The notes beneath the pieces were generated by a model that saw only the letters and a program-made list of their open reading frames with translations, did not search any database and was not told the DNA's origin. From NCBI GenBank assembly GCA_027972325.1, contig JAPMOS010000054.1:191998-255997 (forward strand): DNA of 64,000 nucleotides, read 5' to 3'. Of this stretch, positions 23,885 to 36,100 are shown one piece after another. How positions within the stretch are numbered: the stretch's first letter is position 1; every line of letters starts with the position of its first letter. The translations under genes and the position numbers were made by a program. Source of the DNA: Paratrimastix pyriformis (Eukaryota > Preaxostyla > Paratrimastigidae).

Positions 23885-24161
23885 CCGTCTAAAGGAGCAA
23901 CACGCCGGGCAATGACGTTTCTTTCAAATGGGAAGAGTTTATTCAACACTTTGGCTCTAGTGACTGTCCCCCCGTTTCGGTCCGGGTCTTGGGCCTTCCC
24001 CCAAGGGCATTTTGTGTGTTCGGATGTCACTCGATCCACGATTATTTGTACAAAGTCCACAACATCTCGCAGCCGTCCAGAGCCAAAGAGCTCGTCTACA
24101 TCAGGCTGCCTTGGAGCCCAAGGGTCCCCCGGCGAGGAGGCAACTCTCCTCTTCGACGACA
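23885..24161. promoter_or_regulatory. Divergent promoter region between gene 5 and the gene 6 dynein
   Basis: 277 bases separate the start codons of the minus-strand ankyrin gene and the plus-strand dynein. The left half (~23905-23965) is AT-richer than the surroundings and includes a TTTCAAATGGGA stretch. A bidirectional promoter is inferred from the geometry, as at 5927-6029. Confidence 0.5.
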
Positions 24162-27100
24162 ATGGTGAGCGCTCCACCATTTGCGCAGCAGGTTTGTGAT
24201 TGGGCGGGATTCCGCCACACATATTGATCATCGCCCTTCCAGTTTGGCGGTCCACCCGGGGACACTGCCGCCCTTCGTTCCTCGTTGGGCGCCGAAGGGG
24301 GAAGTGGCCATGAATTGCCCTACAATGCACTGCCCCCTTTCCTGGCCGCCGCCACCCGGCTGCAGCAGACGGCCCCACGGCGGGGCTCCGACCGGACTGC
24401 CGGCCCGGTGATCCCCCTGCCCACCCGGCTGGACCGGGCCGTGTCGCCGTCCCCCCATGGACGCCGGCACCGCCATTCGGCCTCGACCCCACCCCTGCGG
24501 GGCCGCGACAGCAAGCTCTGGTCGTCTCTGCCCGCGATCCGGTTGCCCCCTGCCGCCCCCGTGGCCCCCCTCCCGGAGGCCACACCCTCGGCGCTGCCCA
24601 CCTGGAGCGGCGAGGCCTCTTTCACCCTGCCATCGCTCCTCCTACAGACTCCACCGCTCCGGCCCGTGGCCCCACCGCCCCATCCGCCGCTTCTGCGGGG
24701 CGGCTCGGGGCCCATTCCCGTCACCCCGACGACCCCCACCACCCCGATGACCCTCATGACCCTCACCACCATCTCGGCCCCGCCCACGCCCAGGGCCTCC
24801 GCCGCCCCTCCAGCGGTTACTCTTGGCCCCGGCCCCGATGGGGGTTCCGACCTGGGCGCGGGACCCCCGTCGGGCCCCATGGGCCCCCCGAGCGGGTCTC
24901 GGGCCAACGCAGCGTTGGCTGGGGACTCAGCCGCGCCCCAACCGCGTCAATCCCAAGACGAGCAGCAGCAGCAGCAGCAACATCACGAGACACGCCGAGC
25001 TGCTGATGACCAGTCGCCGCGGTCGGGGCCTGGGACACCCGCTGTCGGCCGGCCGCCCTTCCCTCCCAGCGCCCCCCATGGGCGGCTCAGCCCGCCCCTC
25101 TTCCAGCTGTCGGCCCGCTCCCCCAGCCTGGCCGCCGAGCAGCCGTCAGCAGCCGCCTCCTCTCGTGGGCAAGTCCCACCGCCCACCGCCAATGCCGCCG
25201 GGTCGGCCAGGTCTGCCGCCACGGCCTGCCGCGCCGCGCCTTCGCCCATCCGCCCATCCGCCCATCCGCCCATCCGCCCATCCGCCCATCCGCCCTGCGT
25301 CCCCTCACCTCCTCACGCTGCGGCTTTGGCGTTGCCTCTGCACCCGCTGCCGGCTGTTGATGCTGCCGTTGCTCCTGTCGCTGCCGTTGCTGCTGCCTCT
25401 GCACCCGCTGCCGTTGCTGCCGTTGCGACTGTCGCTGCTTCGCCTCGGTCTGGTGGGCGTGGCAGGGAGGCCGCCGAGCCCTTGCCCAGCGCACCGCCCT
25501 CGCGGCGCCAGGCGCACTCGGCCCGGGCCGCCCAGCCGTCCCACCGGACGCCCCGCACGCCCAACAGCAGCCGGTCCTTCCTGTCCTCCCTGGGGCTGGG
25601 CTCGTCCCTCCCGAGCCCCACGGGGGCCCCCCCGGCGACGGCCCTTCCGCCGCCCACCCCCGGCACGACAGCCCCCGCCGCCCCCGGGTCGGCCGGGGAC
25701 AGCAGCTGGCGGACACCCGAGGGCCGCCCGGGTCAGCTCATCACCGAGGGGCCGCCTGCCCCACTGGGGGCCGCCGCCGAGCCCGAGTTCGCCCCGAGTC
25801 CACATGTGCGCCGGTTCCTCGACGAGAACCTCTCCCTGAACCCGTCCGCGGCCCGCCCCGCCACCCCCCGTCCCCACCCCCGTCCCCGCCACCCCGTCCC
25901 CTCCGCCGACCCGCCCTCACCGTGCTCGTCGTGGTATTTGGGCCCATGCAGGACGGCTCGAACGCCCCCGGCACCTCCGCGGGGCGGGTCCGGGTCCCCC
26001 TGGCGCGCCACGACGGCCCCCCACCCGGCGCCCCCCTTCGCCATGCCGCCGCCCTTCCCCACCGCCAGCACGGCCGCCCCGCCAGCCTCGCCGCCCCGCA
26101 GCATGGCCACGGCCAAGCAGCCTCCGGGCAGCCCCCTGTGGCACGAGGTGGCCCTGGGCGTGGCCATCATCAGGGTCCGGTCCCGATACCTCCCACCCCA
26201 CCCCACGAACCACAACCACCCTTGCCAAGCCCCCCCTGGGCCCGGCTGACCATCGTCTGGGGCTTGCCGGATGGTGGGGGCGCAGCGGTCGCACGTCCAC
26301 TCGAGCTCGGCCATGCAGGGGGCCCTCCACCTGCGCCGGGTGCAGTCGCCCCACCGGTGCGCCAGCCCGGACATGCCCGTCGGGCCGGCCCCGCCCCACG
26401 ACAAGTTCCCCCTGCCCCCATCGCCCTCATCCGCTTCCGCCGCCGCCCCGCAGGGTCCGGACACGCCGCTTGGCGCGCCCCTATCGCCCAACCTGCCCAC
26501 CGATCGCTACCCCTTCCCGCCGCCCCCGCCCGGGGCCGCCCCCGCCGAGTTCTCCGAGGCTGAGGCCGGGTCGACCTCTTCGGCTGGCTGGGGCCCCCGC
26601 CCCGTCCCGGTGCTGAGCCCGCCGCCAGCCCCTCGGAGAGCGGGCTCCCCTCTGGCCCGTTGCTCCTCGCCGGGGGGCCGGCCGGGCCCGCAGCTGCACC
26701 CGACCGAGCTGCTCCGCATGCCCGACGGGCCGCCCGCCCCACGCCGGGCCCCCGGCCCCGGGGTCGAGGAGCAGGGGCCGGAGCCCCCCGAGGGGCGCGG
26801 GGAGCGGATCGCGGCCCTCTTCGAGCGGGCCGTCAGCGCCCGGCCCGGAGCCGCCCGTCCCGGTCCCGGTCCCGGGGCCGCAGCCGTGGCCGCAGCCGGA
26901 GCCGCAGCCGCAGCCGTAGCCGGCGGGCCCGGAGCCGGAGCGGCGGGGCGCGGCCGCAGACGAGCAGCACCACGGAGGAGCAGCGGCGCGCCCAGGCCCA
27001 GCGGGAGGAGGAGGAGGAAGAGGGCGACCTGGCCGATGGCCCCGAGAAGTTCGCCCTGGAGCAGACCGAGCAGGTCCTCCTCCAGCGGCGCCTGCTGGAG

Positions 27101-30100
27101 CTCTGCGAGCAGAACCCCGTCATGTTCTTCGCGGTCCGCGGTCCCTGCCCCTCTGCCCCTCTGCCCCTCTGCCCTGCCCCTCTGCCTCTGCCCCTCTGCC
27201 CCCCTCCCCTCTGCCCCCCCCCCTCTGCCCCCTCTCCCCTCTGCCCCCCTCCCCCTCCCCCCTTCCCCCCCCTCTCCTGCCCCTCTGCCCCTCTGCTCCC
27301 GTCCCCCGCCCTCTGCCCCTCCTCGTCCTCCCCCCCCCCAGCCCGGTCCTCCCCTTCCCCCTCCTGTCCCTCCCCTCCACCCCCCCTCCGGTCCCTCCCT
27401 CTCCCTCACCTCCACCTCCACCTCCCCCTCCCCCTCACCCCTCACCCCTCACCCCTCACCCCTCACCCCCTCACCTCACCTCGACTCACCTGGCTGCGCT
27501 CCCTCGCCTCCCCTGGCCGCGCAGAGTTCATCCCGCTGGAGCAGTTCATCCGGGAGAGCGACCTCTTCGGGCTCATCTCCCAGCTGACCTTCTTCCGCAC
27601 CTTCCGCACCGCCAAGGTCCGCCCCACCCCCCGGCATGGCATGTCGCCCAAGTGATCATGCCTTGTGCCTCCTGCCTGGCTGGTGGCCGCTCCCGATGGT
27701 CACCCTGCGTCCCCTGTGGCATCGGGCGGCACTCTTGGGGTGGGCGGGTGGGTGGACGGTGGGGGGACTGGCGAGCGCAGTATTTCCGGCAATGGCGGGC
27801 CAACGTGGTGGCGGCCAAGTACACCCAGGCCCGGACGGCCGTCGGGCGGCTGCAGCTGGCCCGGCACCCGGCCTTCATGCGGGCCCTGGGGGACATCATC
27901 CAGCTGCTGGAGGACTCGCTGCTGGCCCGGGCCATGGCCCACACGCCCTCACACAGCCGCACCGCGGCCGGGCGACGCCACTCGCGGGCCGTCATCAAGG
28001 CCCTGGTGCCCACCGCCAAGGGCGAGAGATCTTCGACACGGTTCGCCCCCGCCCCCACCCCCCGCCCCCGCCCCGCCCCCCCGCCCCCGCCCCCGCCCCC
28101 ACCCCCCACCCCGGCATCCGCATCCGCATCCATCTGTTCGCTGTTCGGCGGGCGGGGGATGTCGCTCGGCACACAGGAGGAGGTTCCGCTCTTCGGGTTG
28201 CTGCCCTGCCACAACACGACGGCCCTGACGGTGGCCGAGTTCGCCAACCACCTGGCCACCCACCGCCGCGAGGCCCGCGCCATCCTCAAGCCGCGTCCGT
28301 CCCGCGCCCCCGACTCCCCTCCCGTCTTCACACCCGTTGCGCCATGCTGCTGGGTGGGCAGTGGTGCAGGACATCCGGACCCGGCTGGAGCTGCTCTGCG
28401 ACGAGTGCATCGAGCGGGCCTTCGCCGCCGCCGAGGAGGCCCACGCCGCAGCCGAGGCCAACGACCCGCTGGTGCGCCTCCTGCGGGCAGCCGCGGGCAG
28501 CCCACCGCCCAGCCAGCAGGGCGCCACCGACCGGCCCGCCGCGGGCGCCCCCGGAGCGGGAGCGGCCACAGCGCCCGGCGGGGCCTCCTCGCCTTCCTCC
28601 TCGGGCCCCTCGCCCGGGGCCGCCACCACCGCGGGGGCGCCCAGCTCCGTCGCCGGGTCGGGGGCGGCCACCCCGGGAGCCAGCACGCCCGCTTCCAGCA
28701 AGTGGCCCCTCACCGCCGCGGGGGGGGCACCGCCAGCGGCCAGCACCTGGACCGCGGCCTCGCTGACGGGGCTGCTGGGTGTGCCCAAGGGGAGCCGCGA
28801 CCCGCTGCTCGACGCGGCCGACGACGACGACGACCTTGACGACGACGAGGAGGAGGAGGAGGACCAGCCACAGCCCAACGGCCTGCCGGGGCGGTCCGAG
28901 CTGCTGGCCATCCCCGGGGAGGCCCGCAGCCCCTCGCCCACCCGCTCGGGCTCGCCCACGGTCTCGCAGGGACGCACCGTGACCGCCTCGCCCCCGCCCG
29001 AGTACCGCTCGCCCTCGCCTGTCATGTCCCGGGCCGCCTCGCGGGCAGCCAGCCCACGCTCGGGCGCACAAGGGTCACTCGACACCGGGCCGACCAGCCC
29101 CTCCCGGTCGAGCTCGCCCACGGGGACCCCCACCACCACCGGCGGGAGCCCCGCCGCCTCACCCGTGATGTGGGGCCGCTTCGAGACCATGAGCAGCTTC
29201 GAGCTGCAGCCGTCCCGCTCCCCGCTGCGTCCCCAGCCCACGTACCCCCAGCCCACGTACCCTCAGCGGCAACTGCTCATGGCCCACCAGGGCAGCGTGG
29301 CCGCCATGCCGGCAGTCAACGCGACGGCCCCCGGGGCCCCCTTCGCCGCCTCCCCGGGGTCCGCCTCAATCTCGGCCCAGGCCTCGGCTTCGGCTTCGGC
29401 CGCACGCTCGCTGACCGCCGCCGCAACGGCTGCCGTCGCTGCGGCCGGCGGGCCATCGGCGGGCGGCGCCGCCCCCACCACGGGCCCCCAGGCCGCCGGT
29501 GGCAGCGGAGTCCGGGTGCCGCGGTCGCTCCTCTCGCGCCTGGGGCGGCGCCACCGCCTGAAGGCCACCGAGTGCAGCGACGAGATGCGGCAGGCGTGGC
29601 GCTTGTGCCGGCTGGCCGAGTACATGGTGGCCGAGCGGACCGTCGTCTGGGCCCTCCGCGAGGCGGCCGCATGGGAACGCGGTCCGCGCCCCTCACCCGC
29701 CACGCACGCACCCACAGACGCCGTCGGTGGTCTCCGAAGCACCGACCCCCCTCCCGCCCATCACGCCCATCACGCCCATCACGCCCATCACGCCCATCAC
29801 GCCCATCACACCCATCACACCCATCACGCCCATCACGCCCATCACGCCCATCCGCTCAGACGGATCACAATCCATCCCCCCCACTCGCTCGTCCGCCTAA
29901 CCCTCTCTGCTGCGGGCGGCCGGCAGTCGTGACGACCCCGGACCGAGGCTACTTCGTGGTGGACGTGACCCTGGACGAGGCCTCGCAGCCCGTGCTGAAC
30001 CCATCGGCCGCCCAGATGGTGGCCATCATCGACCAGGCCCTCAGGGGGGTCGCCCTGGCCCTCACCAACCCCACCCGGATCGCCACGGCCCCCGCCTTCC

Positions 30101-33100
30101 GCCGCTTCCAGCTCATGGCCGGCCTGGACCCCGTCCGCAGCCCTGACCCACCCCCGGCGCCCCGGCCCCGGGTTCGGACCCACCATCATCTTTTCTTTTG
30201 GCGCTGCTGCGGGTGCGGGTGCCGGTGTCGGTGTCGGTGTCGGTGCCGGTGCCGGTGCGAGCAGGCAGACCGGCCGAGCCCGCTGGACGCGAGCGTGGGG
30301 CACTTCTTCACCAGCAGCCCGGCCTACGAGCGGATGGCGGCCGCCCTGCACGCCCATGTGGCGGCCTCCTACGAGCGCTGCCTGGCCCGCTGGCGGACCG
30401 ACGCGGCCAGCCTGGTGGAGACCCTGCAGGGAGCCGCCAAGGGGTGGGACGTGGCCGAGTACTTCGGGCGGGAGTGCGTCGGGCCGGACGGGCGGCTGGT
30501 GCTGGACCGGATCGACCGGGACCTCGACCAGTGCGCCCGCTGGAGCCTGCAGGTCTCCAACCTGCCCCACCACCTGCGCTGCGGGCTGGTCTTCCTCCGG
30601 CTGGGGCCCCTCAAGGGCCGCCTGGGGGCCGTCCCCGCCCAGATGGCCGGCGACCTCAAGGGCTACCTGGCCCGGTACCACACCCAGCGGGTCGAGGCCA
30701 TCCACGGCCGCCTGGCAGCCCTGCGGGCGGAGCTCGCCCAGGAGCCCACCACCATGCAGGACTTCGCCGCCTACACGGGCAAGCAGCGCGCCGCCTCAGC
30801 CGTCTACGAGGCCGCTGCCACCGAGTCCACGTACCTGGGTGTCCGCCAGCACTGCCGTCTCCTGCTCCTCCTCATCTGCTCCTCTGCTGCCCCGCCTTTG
30901 CCGGCTTGGACGGGTGTGTTGATGCTGTGAGCTCCCCCTCCCCCGGGCGGGACTGCAGGAGCTGGGCCGCCTCCTGGTCGGGAAGAAGGTCGAGTTCACG
31001 GGGCCCGAGCAGGACCGCCAGAAGGGGCTCCAGGGCGCACTCCAGGAGGCCCACGACGCCGTCGCCACGGCCGTGCTGCGGGTCAAGCGCGGCACCCCGA
31101 CCTGGGCCCGCACCATCGACAAGCTCCTCACCACCCACCAGGTCCGCCGCCGCCATCGGGCCCCCGGACCGCACCCGCTCATTCCGTCTCCGTACCCCCC
31201 CCGCCCCTCGCCCCCCGGCCCTGGTGGGCCAGACCTTGCTCAAGAAGACCGCCGCCCGGCTGGATGACGGGCCCTTCCACCCGCGCCACGCCGAGTCGGT
31301 GGGGCCCCTGCCGGCCCTGGAGCTGGTCCGCGAGCTGGCCGCCATGCGGCAGGAAATCGAGGCCATCGCCACGGCCTGCCGCCAGCTGGCCGCCTACCAG
31401 GGCGAGCTGGAGGTCCCCGTCACGGCCACCGCCCAGGCCGACCAGGTCCTGGAGCAGCTGGCCAAGGCCGAGGCCCTGTGGGGCCTGGTCTACGGCTGGG
31501 CGAGCGGCATCGAGACCTTCACCGAGACGGCCCTGCCCCAGCTCGACCTGGGCGCCTACCGGACGCTGGTCGAGGAGACCATCCGCCAGGCCGACAGCCT
31601 CCTCGTCCAGATCAACTCACACGCGGTCCGGTCTTGACCCTCCTCGGGGGGACGCACGCACCAAGGCCAGGACTGCCAGCCCGGTCGCACTCTCACCGCA
31701 CGCCGCCGCCGTACTGTCTGGACTGTGGTCTGTGCTGTGATGCCTGTGCTGTGGGCTGCCACGCTGTGTGCTGTGGGCCGCGCAGGTCGCCCGGGCGCTG
31801 AAGACGCAGGCCGAGTTCTACCGGCGCCCGATGGACATTCTGGCCGAGGTGCTCTCGCCGGCCTTTCTCAAGCCGCGCCACGTCAAGGCCCTCTTCGAGC
31901 TCCTCGTCCGTCCCGCCTCTGCCTGTCGCTCGTGCCGCGACCCTGGCTCCTCGACCCTGGTTCTGGGCGCGCTGACCCCGCTTCTTGTTGGGCGGGGGCC
32001 GGTTGGGGCTGGCGGCTGCAGGGCCTCGAGTGGGACGGGAAGGCCAACAAGACGACCGTCCGGGTGACCCTGGGCGAGCTCTTTGAGGCCCCCCTCACCG
32101 ACTGTCTGTGCTCCCCCCGTGTGAGCCGCCCCACCTGCTGCTGCTGCGTGTGTGCCCTGCCCTCACTCGTGGCACGGATGCACTGCCCTCCTTCGGGGAG
32201 CCCACCTTCACGTGCCTTCTTTGCGGCGGTTGCGTCATGCCCGCACTGTTGCCTGCTGGCGGCCAGTCCGCGATGCGGTCCATGAGCTGGCCGTCCGGGC
32301 CAACGAGGAGCACGCCATCGAGGCCTGCCTGGCCCAGACCCACGAGGGCTGGCACCAGCTCACCCTCTCCGTGGGCCCCGTGGGCCCCGACCAAGGCGCT
32401 GCCGCCCCGCTGATGCTCGTCGAGCCCACCGTCGCCGCCCAGATCCTCGACGACTGCAAGGTCGCCCGCCCCGCCCCAACCTGAACCTGACCCCGGCATG
32501 GCATCCCCCACCCAGCCCGGGCCCCGGGCACCCCAGCCTTGACCCACACCCGCTCCTCGTGCCTGGGGGGCGCAGGTGACCCTGCTGTCGCTGCTGAGCG
32601 CCCAGTCGGTGAGCCACCTGCTGGAGGACGTCGAGGCGGCCCTGCAGCGGCTCGGCCAGGCCCAGCAGCTCCTCGCCGAGTGGATCCGCTTCCAGGAGCT
32701 CTGGCTCGCCCTCCTCCCCGTCTTCGGCTCTGAGGGCCCCACCCAGCAGTCCCAGCAGCCCCAGCCCCAGCAGCCCCAACAGCCCCCATCCAGGGCGCCA
32801 TCCCCCCAGCCCCCATCCAGGGCGCCATCCCCCCAGCCCGGAGCGCCACCCCCCGCCCCCGAGCAGCCGGTCGGCCGAAGGGCTACGGCGCTGCACCAGT
32901 GGCTGCGGCCCGAGCAGCGGACCTTCAAGGACATCGACGCCGCATGGCGGGGTCTGCCTCGGGCCCCGGGTGGTGCCCCCGGCCCCTTTCCCCCCGAGGA
33001 GCCTCATCCCTCATCGCCGCCCCGCCACTCCTGGTGGGACGGGCGGGCAGGGCTGATGCTGGCCGTCCGGGAGAATCCGCTCCTGTCGGCTCAGTGCACG

Positions 33101-36100
33101 GGCGGGGCCGCGTCCAGGTTCCGGTTCCGCGAGCTCTCCGACGCGCTCGAGAAGCTCCGCGCTCGCCTCCACGGGTCCGCCAGCCCTTCCTCCCTTCCTC
33201 CTCCTCCTCCTCCTCCCGCCCCTCCATCCCTCTCACCGGCACCACCATCGGCGGACCTCCTCCGTCCCTGCGGCCGCTCAGACTCCTGGCCACCCGGCAG
33301 GCGGCCTTCCCGCGGCTGTACCTGCTGTCGAGCGCGGCCCTGCTGGAGCTGATGGTCCGCGGCAGCCGCGGCCCGGCCGAGGCGCAGCCCTTCCTCGCGC
33401 AGCTCTTCAGGTCCGCCCGGCCGCCCTCGCCCCAGCCCGCGCGCCTCGAGGGCTGTCAAGTCCCTGCTGGCTGCCCCCCCTGCCAAGGGCTCACACGCAC
33501 CTTCCCTCGCTTGCCCCCCCCCCCCCCCCCCCCCCCCCGACAGCAACGTCCAAGACCTGCACTGTAGCACGGCGGGCGAGTATATCACGGCCGTGTTCAG
33601 CCCCGAGCGGGAGTGGTTCCAGCTGGCCCGGCCCGTCACCGTCCACAGCCGGGTGGACCCCTTGCTGCCCGCGCCCCCCGCCGGTATCCGCCGCCCCGCC
33701 CCGCCACCGGGGCAGCCCGGCCAGGGGGTCACTCCCCCTCCCGCGGTCGTGTCGGCCCCTCCCGCCCCGAGCGAGCCCGCCAAGGGGAGGACCGGCGAGG
33801 GCGCCCCCGCCAAGCAGCAGCCAGAGGAAAAGGGCGACCGCGACCACCCGCAGGACGGCGACGGGGGCAGTAACAACGGCGGGGAGAGCGGGCCCCTCAG
33901 GCGCCCCGAGGAGGGCATCCCAGTCGACGAGGGCCGCCCCGGGGGCCTCGTGCTGCCCGTCGAGGAGGCCACCATGGACGCCCTGCCCGGTCCGCCCCGC
34001 CCCGCCCGACCCGCCCCGCCCCGATCCGCCCCGGCCCGCCCCCTCCGCACCACACCACCCGCTCACACGCATTCTTCCGCACCGCTTCCCCCCTGGACCC
34101 CCAGACGAGTGGCTGCGGGCGCTGGAGACAAGTCTACGCGTGTCCGTGGCGCTGAGCCTGAAGGCGGCCCTCCTGGAACGCGGCCAGGCCGATGTCTATC
34201 CGGCCCTGCCCCCGCTCCCCGCTCCGGGTGCCTCACGCGCGGCCCCCAAGGGCTCGCCCGTCCCTTCGCTCGCTGGCGCACGGTCTCCGTCGCCGCCTCT
34301 GGGCCAACGGTCCCCGTCCCCGCCCCCGGGCTCCCCACCGCCACAGCAACAGCAGCAGCAGGGGCCCCAGAGCGATGCGGACGGGGTGCCCGAGCTGAGC
34401 TGGTTGGGGCGAGCTCCAACCAGGTGGCCCTCCTGCAGCTCGAGGTGTCCTTCGTCCACCAGGTCGAGGCGGCCCTCTCCAGTCCACGCGTCCAGCCCCC
34501 TCCTCCCCTCCCATCCAGGCCCCGTTCTCCCCTCCTTCCATCCATCCGCATCCGCATCCATCCGCATCCGCATCCGCATCCGCATCCGCATCCGCATCCG
34601 CATCCGCATCCGCATCCGCATCCGCATCCGCATCCGCATCCGCATCCGCATCCGCATCCGCATCCGCATCCGCATCCGCATCCCGCCGACGAGCCCCCAC
34701 ACGCACTGGTGCATGCCCATTCCCCCCTGCCCATTCCCGGACACATTCCCGTGCCCGTGCCCACCCTCATCCTCGCATCCGCGTCTCGGCCGGCTGGGCA
34801 GCCGGTACCACATGGAGGTTGCCGGGTCGCTGGGCCGGGTGGGGGTCGCATCGCCCGCCGACCCCCGCTGGCTCCGCTACCCGCGCCTCTACTGGCGGCC
34901 CTGCGCCACCCGGTACGGCCCCCCCGAGGAGCCCGCCAGCCGGGCCGGGGGCCACTGCTTCGTGGACGCCCTCAGCGGGGCGCCCATCGCCGCCTCGGCC
35001 GAGCCGCCCTGGCCGGCCTCCGGCTCGGCCCCCGCTTCGTCCGACCCGTTCAAGGCGACCACCTGCGAGGTGGCAAGCTCGAAGCCCGGTCCGTCCGCGG
35101 CCCGCGGCCCGGAGCTGCCGCATCCTCCCGCCATCCCCGCTGACCGATTCGTCCCCCCGATCACCTCCGCCCTCTGCTCGCCGCAGCCGATGCTTGGCGG
35201 TCGGCGGGCCGTGGGCCGCGCCGTTTCACAGCGGTCTCCTCGGATGACGGGCCGAAGATCTGCTATCGGCCCGTGGCCACTTACCCGGGGTCTGCCGCCC
35301 CGCCGCGCTCCCCCAGGGGTCTGCTCACGTTCGCATGCTCCGCCCCTTAGCGCGCTGCTGCTGTGCCATATGGGCGAGACCTACGAGCATGGGCTCGAGT
35401 ACCTCGGCTGCGGGCCCACCCTCGTCGTGACCCACACAGTCGCGGTCTGCCCGACCCGATTTGCCGATTGCTCTTCTCCAGCAATGCCCATTCCTCCCTG
35501 CCCATTCCCCGATTTGCCGATTGCTCTTCTCCAGCAATAATTCTATCTGCTCGCGAATCTCTTTACGTTGGTACTGAGCAACCCCCGGATTTTCCAGATA
35601 AGTCTCACCAGTGCCACCCGTGCGCTCAGCCCTCAAGGCACGGCAGCACGTTTGGCACGCACCCGCACACCCATCCCTGGGCCCATGCATCCCCGCACTC
35701 ATACCCGCACATCCGCACACACCCGCCCACACCTGGCCAGACTGCCCTGGACGGGGTCCTCAGCTCGGCCGGTTGCTCGCAGATGTGCACCCTGGTGGGG
35801 GCCCCCGGGACGGGCAAGACGGAGCTCTTCAAGGTCGGCCCCGGCCCGCTCCCGCCGCCCCAACTCACCCCCGATGACCACACGCCCCACGACCCGACAT
35901 GCCCCTGATGACCACCCACGCACCTGAAGAGGACCGCCCACGCACCTGATGAACCCACACGCAAACCACACACCTCATGACCCTCCCGTCCGCTGCCCCC
36001 GCCAGTACGCGGCCCACCTGATGGGGCGCCCCTGGCTCCTCTTCACCTGCTCCAACGCCCTGGCGACCCCCTTCCTGGTACGCCTCTTCGCGGGCGCGAC

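Noticed and set aside
25917-26742. Minus-strand Gly/Arg-rich frames opposite the gene 6 N-terminus
   Set aside because: Typical antisense shadows of GC-rich coding sequence, with no conserved features.
34233-34706. Asp/Ala repeat protein on the minus strand
   Set aside because: It is the (GCATCC)n intronic repeat read in reverse.
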